Shown: positions 55,782 through 64,000 of the stretch, in pieces
How the letters are laid out: every line of letters starts with the position of its first letter
How positions within the stretch are numbered: the first letter of the stretch is position 1
Assembly (NCBI GenBank): GCA_026119855.1
Contig: JAOWBW010000561.1
Location: forward strand, 310,001-374,000
DNA from: Campanula takesimana
Lineage: Eukaryota > Streptophyta > Magnoliopsida > Asterales > Campanulaceae
Direction: 5' to 3'
DNA length: 64,000 nt
Position numbers and translations under genes: made by a program
Notes under the pieces: model-generated
Seen by the model: only the letters and a program-made list of their open reading frames with translations
The model's database searches: none
Told to the model about the DNA's origin: nothing

Positions 55782-56514
55782 CTAGAACACAGGTGACACC
55801 ACAATAGGGCTCCTTACTGCATGTTTTCCATTTTCTTCATTCCAAACAACCGAGCCAAATGTCACAGTTCCATTTTTACCCTTCATGTACCGAATCGTCA
55901 GCGAGTAGCTCTGCTTCCCGGACTTCGCTTCAAACACCAATGTCTCCGGCGACACTGTCACCACCGAACCACTTGGCGCTGTCACACTAACCTTGTACGT
56001 AGTAGCATTACTTCCAACATTTGTCACAGTCCTCTCAAATGTCTTAGTCAATATACCCGTCGAGTTATCAGTATACAGTGCAATAAACGACGGGTAATTC
56101 AAATCAGAAGAAGAATTTGAGCAACTAAAACTTGTTCTTGTGATGGTCAAGATTTGATTTTTGGTTAAATTCATGGAGCAGAGGAGATTCACATAATCTT
56201 GTGCAGTTGCGTCATAGATAAGACCTGGATCAGATGCTCTGTTCGGGTCAACCTGGCCTGACCCCATAGCTAGAGGACTAGCAATCTCAAATCCTGACCC
56301 TACATCACGGATATAGTCTTGTGTATTATCAAAAGGGTTAGCCGTCGTTACCATGGCAGATCGAATGGCAGCTGGGCTCCATTCAGGGTGGGCCCCTTTT
56401 AGGAGGGCGGCAATCCCAGAAGCATGAGGACATGCCATTGAAGTTCCACTTATGATGGTGTAATCAGTGGACAACCGTATATTGCTACCGATGAGAGTTT
56501 CAGGGAGGTTTGGA
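55782..56514 (-). pseudogene. Second subtilase, 3' half (split by copia insertion)
   Basis: The C-terminal half of an S8A subtilase. It has the catalytic Ser segment ISGTSMACPHASGIAALLKG, the conserved GAHPEWSPAAIRSAM and GSGQVDPNRASDPGLIYD, and the fibronectin-like domain ending VRSPIVVSPVF. The frame is open from the copia boundary to the stop at 55782. Removing the copia element and one TTGGA copy restores frame continuity with 62627-64000, so the host exon has no other visible lesion. It is the same subfamily as the intact gene at 36222-38522. As arranged here, the transcript would be interrupted after the AAWAP motif. Confidence 0.9.
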
Positions 56515-56983
56515 TGTAAGGACATGGCTTGCAACACAAGTCATTTAGACTTCCATTCATAAAGTTATGATTATAATATTAAATTATAAAGTATAGTTGA
56601 TAATAAAATGTGTAGAATTCCTGGATATATATTACCTAATTGTGATGGGCAAAAGGGTAATTTATTATCATAAATCTTGAAAGGGTGTGGTCCCTAAATG
56701 AAATGTCACCAAGTCTACTATATAAAGGGCATTCCATCAACCCTTAAGACTACTCCATTTTTCATTAGTACTCTCTCCATAAATCTTCATTAAGTGTTAA
56801 AGAAGTAAAAGAGGAAAGACATTCATCATTTAGAAGATCATTCTCCTACTTGTTCTTCATCTTCATTTCTCCCTACTTCATAATGGATTCAACAGGTATT
56901 TGTTCTTAACGCTTCCGCTTCATCTCTTCCTCAATCCTATTCTAAAGTGAGTGTGGCATTCAGGGAGTAAAATTGTTCCAACA
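56515..56983 (+). repeat. 5' LTR of the copia element
   Basis: 469 bp with a TATA box (TATATAAAGG) at about 56719. It is four bases longer than the 3' LTR. Confidence 0.95.
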
Positions 56984-57189
56984 ATTGGTATCAGAGCCCC
57001 GCTCATCTTTGGTTTAAGTTTGAGTTCTTTTTAGGAAAGTTTGTGCTTTCACTTTGATTCATTTTCTCTGTTGAATCATAAGGTTTTTTATGTCGATTAG
57101 GGACTCTAATTCGTTAATAGAGTGCTGATGATCTTCATCTAAAATTAAGAAAAATGGTTTGAAAGTTTTTGTTCATTAAAAGGTTCAAG

Positions 57190-57350
57190 TGAGATTATCC
57201 CTTCATAACATGGTTTTATGTTTTAAGTGCATACCATGTGGATCTACTCACTTGATTCCATTAATTTTAAAAAGCAAGATTATCCTAAATAACATGGTTT
57301 TATGTTTTAAGTACATACCATGCGGATCTACTTGCAATTCATTTGATTTT
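57190..57350 (+). repeat. Duplicated leader block in the copia element
   Basis: A block from GATTATCC through TAACATGGTTTTATGTTTTA and CATACCATG to GGATCTACT occurs at 57193 and again at 57278 (period 85 bp). Confidence 0.8.
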
Positions 57351-57390
57351 GAGGAAAATTTAGACAAAAATTCAGAAGTGCAGATTATAT

Positions 57391-57617
57391 GGCACGGTCG
57401 TGCTCTTTGTTTTGGCACGGCCGTGCGCCTCTATTACCTTGAACCGGTGTGTTCATTGGTGCTGGTCCGGACGGGTGTGTTGTTTAAACCGGTCGGACCG
57501 TTTCGTTTGGCACGGTCGTGTCTATTATTTTGGCACGGTCGTGCCATCTGCACCGTGAAAATTTGTTTTTTCCCATATTATGGCACGGTCGTGCCCTTTG
57601 TTTGGCACGGTCGTGCT
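57391..57617. repeat. Six-copy palindrome cluster GGCACG-GT-CGTGCC in the copia leader
   Basis: Copies lie at 57391, 57415, 57509, 57532, 57592 and 57604. Arms are 6 bp around GT (one copy has CC-type CGGCCG). The core is the one found in the LTRs of the unrelated TR-GAG family at about 31091, 33526, 40438, 49523 and 50061. Confidence 0.85.
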
Positions 57618-57699
57618 AAGTATGTCGAAAGAAAATCAAGTTCTGCATTATTTTGTTGTTTTCTCTTGAACAAAAAACATTCATTTTTCAAACCTTAAA

Positions 57700-60600
57700 G
57701 CCCTGATTAATTATATGCTTAAATAATTTTATTCATTATTTAAATAATATTATCACCTAAGTGATTAACGTTATTTAAATGCAAAATTATTAAAGTGTTG
57801 AATGTTTAAGTTAATATGTGAATGACATGAATTTTCCAAAGAAGATCTTGACATTTGACTAAACTTAGGCATTCATGTGGTAACAAATAAAATGAACATT
57901 AGGATATTTTCTTAGGTACTTATGTCGGCCCAAGGAAGATTAAGTATTTATTAAAATATAAGTTCAAATTGCTTGTTACCTAAGGCAATCATTTATGAGT
58001 CAACTCGCAATCCAAAGATTAGTTTTGATGTCATGTTGATTATCTTATTGATGGATTTCGTTGATATAATTAATCATTTTTCATTTTGTAGTTTCTTATT
58101 CATGTTTTGTTCTCATTCTTTTTTGTTCTCAAAACCCAACAGATTTACTTATTGCTTCGTCCGTAATTACTGCTATAAGTACTTTATCGATGCTTAATGG
58201 AACTAATTTTTAAAACTTGGAAAAATAAAATGATTATGATCTTAGGCTATATGGACCTAGAACTCGCATTAAGGGATTCGTTTTCTCTTCTTATTGCTTA
58301 AGTACTGAGAAGTGAAAATAATCTAACCGCGTGAGCCTAATGATAATAAATAATGTTGTCCCGGAGACATTTTGGATAGAGTCTCCGAGGATATTGATGC
58401 TGAAACGTTCCTTGATACCCTTAAAGAAGCTTGTTTTCTTAAGGAATAAGGGTACCGGAAATTTAAGGGAGTACATTTAGAAAGAGATCACCTATCGACA
58501 AAACTAAAAGCACTTAAGTCCGGGATATCCAAAGATATTCTTATGCTTTTAGTTTTGATCTTTCTTCCTTCTCAGTTTGGTCACTTTGAGGTGACCTATA
58601 ATTGTCAAATGATAAGTGAAATATTAATGAATTATTTTCACTTATGATACAAGAGGAAGATAGGTTAAAAGTGATTTAGAACTAAATGTGTTCATTTAGC
58701 ATCTATCTTTTCTCATGGGACAAGAGAAGAGGGAAAGAAACTGTGGTTGCAAGTAATGAGAAGTCTAAAGGATCATCTAATGATCATAAAGAAATGCTTC
58801 TTTTGCAAGGACCTTACTAATATGAAGTTCGATTACCCTAAGTATCACGCTTGGCGTGAAAGGTATATCATTTGGTCTTGTTTGTATTGTATTGAGGCTA
58901 ATTTGGTTTCAATTCCTACATATACATGGTGACTGGATTTTGGTGCGACCACTCACATAAAGATGTTTAAGTAGGATTGCCTAAATTACCGAAGACCTAA
59001 GTAAAGATGAAGAAATTCATCTATATGGAAACTAGGAATCCGGTTGAAGTTATAGGCATAAGGATCCTTTAGGTTATTGTTAAAGTACTAAGTATTATTT
59101 GTATTAATACATTCATTGTACCATCATTTGAACGGAATTTAATATATATATCACAATATTGAATAAAGAAGATTATTTTGTTTGTGACCTTTATTTTAAA
59201 TTCCAAGGTTGTTGGTACTAGTACTTTGTCAAGTGTTCTTTATTTACTTGACATTATTCAAACAATAAATGTGTCCCTTAATGATGAAATCAAAACTAGA
59301 AAGCAAAAGTTATCAAGTAAATTTTATTTCATTAAGACATAGGCATTTGGGTCATATTTCCAAGAGGAAAATTGATAAGCTTATGTTAAAAGAAATCTTA
59401 AACAAACTTGATAAATTGGAAAATACTTTTGCATTAAATGCCTTAAAGTAAATTTACAAACATTGTAGTATTCTCGAGAGCATCAAGTGTCTCAATGAAC
59501 TAATGCATTCGGATATTTGTAGGCCATTAATTATTCCTTCATGGAAAAGGTCAACAGTAGTTATTATGTTCAAAATGACTAAACTCTTAGTTTGAATACA
59601 TTTATTTGCTTCATAAAATATTGAGTTTGGACGTTGCAAAAGTCTTATAAAGACAAAGTTGGAAATCAACTTTGAAGACTATCAAGAACATTAGGGTCAT
59701 TCATGATGGTGTATACATCTTTGGAATGATTGTTAAAAGGAACAACGTCTAGGTCCTTTTTACTCGCTATTTGAAAGAGTGTGGGATTGTCTCTCTCTAC
59801 ATTGAGCCGGTACGCCTATCATGAATATTGTAATAGAGACATATTGAAATCCTTAAGGATATGGTAATAAGTATGTTTTATACTTCTCTTACCTCACTCA
59901 TTATGGGCGATACGTTAAAACCGCAACCTTTATTCTCATTAAAGCTCCCTCTAAGGCTACTAATATAAACCCTTAATGATTTAAGGACGCGTTCCTTATT
60001 CGTCCTTAAATCATATTCATTTATGGGGTTGTCTAGCATATGGATAGACTTTATAAGTCTACTAAGGGAAAGTTAGACGTAAGATTATTAGTAGTTATTC
60101 ATGGGGTAAGCCGAGAAAACTAGGGGATATATAAATTTTACAACCCGAAAGTTAGAACGTTTTGAAAAACGAGAAATGCTAGGTTCTTTTAAGGATGTTG
60201 AATTTAGTGGGAGAATTTGGAGTAATATTTTGAATTTGAAAAGGAAGAGGAATTCATTTATATGAAATCCATTTATATACCACTTCCCATAGTTCAATTA
60301 GATATCAAGTTTTGAACTTGACATTCAAGAAGAATATATAATTCAAAATAAATATGATTTCCCTATAAGGAAATTCAACAACCTCAAAATTAGTAAGAAC
60401 CGGTGCCCTTATAGAGATCAAATAGAGTAAGAAGGAATGCAATTCCGGCTATTCATTAAGTGTATCTTGTCGAGAATAAGGGACACTTAGGTATAGTGGG
60501 AGATAATCTATTTATCTTCCATAAAACCATCAATAGTCCTAATTCTCATAAGAAGATTAATGCCATTAATAAAGAGTTACAATCTTTTGAAAGATGACAA

Positions 60601-61700
60601 CGTTTGGGATCTTATTTCATTACATAAGGATGTGAAACCTATAAATGGGTCTCTAAGACCTAAAAGGATTCACAAAGTAATGTTGAAAGATATAAAGCCC
60701 ATCCAGTTGCTAAAGATTTTAACTCATAAGAAAGGTATTGATTATAAAGAAAGAAACACTTTTCCGGTATCTTCTAAAAGCTCCTAGGATCATTATGGCA
60801 CTAGTAGCACCTTTGATCTTAAGCTTCATTAAATGGATATTAGAGAAAACTTTTCTTAATGGAGACATTAAGAAACTATCTATATGGAGAAATTCATTTA
60901 TGAACTTAAGTAAAACTTCTCATTAATGGTATTTAGAATTTAACCAAGTTATTCTTTCATTTGTTTTGAAATTAATCTTGGTAAATATTAGTATACCATA
61001 AGTTTAGTGGAGTAAATTTATAATTTTGGTCTTATATGTGGATGATATTTTGCTTGCTAGTAATGATATGAACTTATTAAGGAAACTAAGAAATTTCTTA
61101 TTTGAAATGAAAAATCTTGGTAAGGCATCTTTGTATTAAGAATCCAAATTCACCGTGATCGCTCACGAAATGTTTTAGGATTATCACAAAAGGCCATATG
61201 GAAATGTATTACAAAAGGTTTAGCATGCAAAAATGTAAACCACATGACACCCCTAATTTTAAAGGAGACATTCTTAGTCTCAAACAGTGTCCTAAAGGTA
61301 AATTTTAAAAAGTATATGGAAAATTCCCTCTTTGCATCAGCAGTAGGAAGCTTAATGTATACGTAAATCTTACATTTAATGTTGGGATGCTTTGTCATAC
61401 CAAAGCAATACGGAAAGAACATTAAGTAGCAGCCAAAAGAATGATAGAAGTATTTACAAAACCACTAAAGAACTACATGCCTATGTTTTAAAGTCGGATC
61501 ATCTTGAGATCATTAGGTATTCCGACATTAGTTAAATATATGGCTGCATAAGTTTTAATGGACTGTAATTTGTCAAAACAAGTGTCGAAAGACCAATTAA
61601 GAAATGACTATCAGGTAGCAGTTCTGTACTCTAACAAGAGTTTATGGATTTAGACATTAATTATCTTGTTATAAAGAAAAGAGTACAAAATGAACGAAAG
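57700..61700 (+). pseudogene. Decayed copia gag-pol
   Basis: Recognisable islands appear in the expected order with many stops between. There is a zinc knuckle missing its His and last Cys (CFFCKDLTNMKFDYPK, about 58795), a protease motif LDFGATTHI with Phe for Ser (about 58935), a GAG-pre-integrase motif HRHLGHISKRKIDKL (about 59338), and an integrase start (LMHSDICRPL, about 59500). The reverse transcriptase has pieces (KKGIDYKE near 60730, FLNGDIKK near 60850) and an intact YVDD box (about 61036). RNase H traces follow near 61340. The domain order (integrase before reverse transcriptase) proves copia. No part could yield an active enzyme. Confidence 0.85.
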
Positions 61701-62150
61701 GGATACAACTTATAGAAACAAACTCTATTTAAAGGATCCATTTATGAAAAGGTTATCATCTTCAGTGTTTCACGAGCATGTTGCTCATATGGGTGTAACA
61801 ACTTTTGATAACATTTAGTATAGTGGGAGTTTGTGTTGTTCTTTCATTAGTTGTTCTATTATTTAAAGTTTTGATCTCATTTGGTTAAGTTGGACTAGTT
61901 GGAAGAATATGTATATATTCATTATGATTCCATGCTACACATCTATACTTTTGATCTATGTCATTTAGTTGGATTTGTATACGTGATTATTGTGGGTTTA
62001 GTTGCGAATCAATTACAACGACTGCCCCTTTAGTCCTATACTTGTATGGCTAATGGACGAGATTGTTATAAATGACAATAAAGTGCGCACATAAGGGTTG
62101 TCATTTATGTTATGATCATAAATTAAAGGAAGGACTTTGTTTTGCAACCC

Positions 62151-62161
62151 AAGTGGGAGAT
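62151..62161 (+). other. Polypurine tract of the copia element
   Basis: AAGTGGGAGAT lies directly before the 3' LTR start. Confidence 0.85.
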
Positions 62162-62626
62162 TGTAAGGACATGGCTTGCAACACAAGTCATTTAGACTTC
62201 CATTCATAAAGTTATGATTATAATATTAAATTATAAAGTATAGTTGATAATAAAATGTGTAGAATTCCTGGATATATATTACCTAATTGTGATGGGCAAA
62301 AGGGTAATTTATTATCATAATCTTGAAAGGGTGTGGTCCCTAAATGAAATGTCACCAAGTCTACTATATAAAGGGCATTCCATCAACCCTTAAGACTACT
62401 CCATTTTTCATTAGTACTCTCTCCATAAATCTTCATTAAGTGTTAAAGAAGTAAAAGAGGAAAGACATTCATCATTTAGAAGATCATTCTCCTACTTGTT
62501 CTTCATCTTCATTTCTCCCTACTTCATATGGATTCACAGGTATTTGTTCTTAACGCTTCGCTTCATCTCTTCCTCAATCCTATTCTAAAGTGAGTGTGGC
62601 ATTCAGGGAGTAAAATTGTTCCAACA
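62162..62626 (+). repeat. 3' LTR of the copia element
   Basis: 465 bp. Relative to the 5' LTR it lacks one base in each of four places: ATCATAAATC, TTCATAATGG, TTCAACAGG and CTTCCGC. Confidence 0.95.
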
Positions 62627-64000
62627 TTGGAGCCCAAGCTGCTAAGACTAATGAACCAGGTGCCATTATATCAGGTTTCAGTACACTCGGATAGGTAGGC
62701 GAGGGACCCCTAGAAGTGTAATAAGCAACATTGGGAGCGGGTTTTGTACCCAAGATTGTCTGTTGGAATGTAATGCTAGCAACAGGTTTAACAGATGTGT
62801 TGCTCTTTGCATACTCAACCACGGCCAATGCGTCTTTTGGGCTGATCACGATTCCAGGGTAAGGAAAATAGTTATCAACAAATATCTCGGGATCTTCAGA
62901 GATATATATCGCTGCAGGAATATTCGACTTTGATATTAAATCGATTTGTCCATAGAAAGACCCACTGTTATCGCATATGACAATACCATCAGAGATTTGA
63001 GACAACAGGTCCGTTGAGTTGCAAGCAGATATTGTTTTATTGTAAATGAGCTGCAAGTTTGATACGCTTGCCCTTGCTGGGAACATGGTCCAGCCAGTAA
63101 CGACTAATCCATTTCCCAGGGTCAATGATCCAGAAAACCAACGGTCAATAGAGCCAGCTGCAGTGGTTAGGACCCACGGAATCCCGTTGTGTAGGGTTCC
63201 GAGACTTGGGCCCGCGTTTCCAGCTGAGGAAGAGACAAGAACGCCCTTCTCCATAGCTCCGAATGAAGCAATGGCGATTGGGTCTTCGTATAAAGGCAAA
63301 TCATCAAAGCCCATTGAGATGGATATTATATCCACACCATCAGCAACAGCCTGGTCCATACCAGCAAGAACATCAGAAGCATATCGACCCTCATCCCAAA
63401 GGACCTTGTACATGGCCAACCTAGAAAGCGGGGCAACCCCTTTTGCGGTTCCCAAGGCATACCCAAAGAATGATGCCCCTTCAACGTAATTTCCACCCAC
63501 CGTGGATGAGGTGTGGGTCCCGTGACCTTGAGTGTCCCTTGCGGAGGCCATGGTGAGGGTAATGTTGGGATTATCAGCTATAACGCCCTTGTTAAAGTAT
63601 TTAGCTCCGATCAGCTTCAAGTTACACAATGATGCATTAAACTCTTGCCCTACTTCGCACGAGCCTTTCCATCTTGAGGGTATTGCACCCAAACCGTGGT
63701 CCTTAAAGGACGCACTCTCTGGCCAGACACCAGTGTCAATAACACCCACAATAACATCTTTGCCATAGTCAGAAACGGGCCATAGTCCAGTATAATGGTT
63801 GAGTGAGAGGAAATCGGTGGTGTGAGTGGTGTCAATTGTGACCTGCCTGTCACTATAAGCTGAAACGAACCCTGGGGACTGCTTTAGAGTCTCAAGCTCA
63901 TCTTTACTTAAAGATGCACTGAAACCATGAAATGCAGTATCATAAGTGTAAAGAAGGGTTGGAGTGGATTCATGGGTTGGAGATTTGATGGAGTTTATGG
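62627..64000 (-). pseudogene. Second subtilase, 5' half (runs off the right edge)
   Basis: An open frame from the copia junction to the window edge. It shows the end of the prodomain (FHGFSASLSKDELETLKQSPGF), the catalytic Asp (GVIDTGVWPE), His (TQGHGTHTSS) and oxyanion Asn (SSAGNAGP), the protease-associated insert, and SRGPSPTYPSVLKPDIMAPG before the break. The signal peptide and start codon lie beyond 64000. Many positions match the intact paralogue (for example LYEDPIAIA, RWKGSCEVG). No stop or shift is seen apart from the insertion, so the loss of function is recent. Confidence 0.9.

Larger units (their letters stand above)
56515..62626 (+). mobile_element. Copia LTR retrotransposon inserted in the subtilase exon
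   Basis: LTRs are at 56515-56983 and 62162-62626, starting TGTAAGGACATGG and ending GTTCCAACA. A perfect 5-bp duplication TTGGA flanks the element. A primer site (TTGGTATCAGAGC, from about 56985) and a polypurine tract (AAGTGGGAGAT, to 62161) are present. By eye the LTRs differ by four single-base deletions and no substitutions, so the insertion is very young. The internal pol is heavily decayed. It lies opposite in orientation to the host gene. Confidence 0.95.

Noticed and set aside
63046..63489. A 147-codon plus-strand frame over the second subtilase
   Set aside because: Antisense shadow of a well-conserved minus-strand protease frame.

Overview
This is a plant nuclear window, most likely from a dicot and possibly an asterid, although the species cannot be fixed from sequence alone. 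The evidence is a plant-type secreted subtilase pair, a three-exon plant LEA_2/NHL-type gene, chromovirus-type Ty3/gypsy and Ty1/copia LTR retrotransposons primed by initiator Met-tRNA, and dozens of MITEs. The base is AT-rich and gene-poor. Most of the 64 kb is transposon, much of it nested.

Layout. Positions 1-602 hold the 3' end of a copia element. It abuts a frameshifted exon of a BOI/SBP1-type RING E3 ligase (603-895, minus). From 3.5 to 7.2 kb there are nested MITEs, two SINE-like pieces and an AT-rich tandem array of short palindromes. From 7620 to 17818 lies a foldback (long inverted repeat) element. A young Tekay-like gypsy element (7735-16555) sits in its left arm. From 18 to 30.4 kb there is a LEA_2 gene (19497-20525, minus, with a frameshift) among Stowaway, hAT and PIF/Harbinger MITEs. 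From 30.9 to 34 kb there is a gag-protease-only LTR element (TR-GAG type). An intact intronless subtilase gene occupies 36222-38522 (minus). From 39856 to 49843 one MITE contains a TR-GAG element, which contains a gypsy solo LTR, which contains a second 4.2-kb solo LTR, which contains a MITE. From 50 to 53.4 kb there is a TR-GAG LTR fragment and a 5'-truncated caulimovirus-viroplasmin-like reading frame. From 55782 to the right edge lies a second subtilase of the same subfamily and orientation, split by a 6.1-kb copia element (56515-62626).

How it fits together. The only likely working host gene is the first subtilase. The LEA_2 gene, the E3 ligase exon, the second subtilase and the viroplasmin frame are all damaged. 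The main unexplained signals are in the LTR elements. Clusters of short hyphenated palindromes (arms of 5-7 bp around a CG-N1/2-CG-like centre) occur in every LTR family here, and the same palindrome type is shared between unrelated copia and gypsy elements. Three diverged gypsy LTRs also keep a donor-like motif (GTAAGTTAY followed by a C-run), a GAGATTTATCTCACC-like motif and a pyrimidine-AG acceptor, with the palindrome cluster between them. This looks like a conserved intron or leader module inside the LTR. All homology statements rest on recognising motifs by eye; no database search was run.
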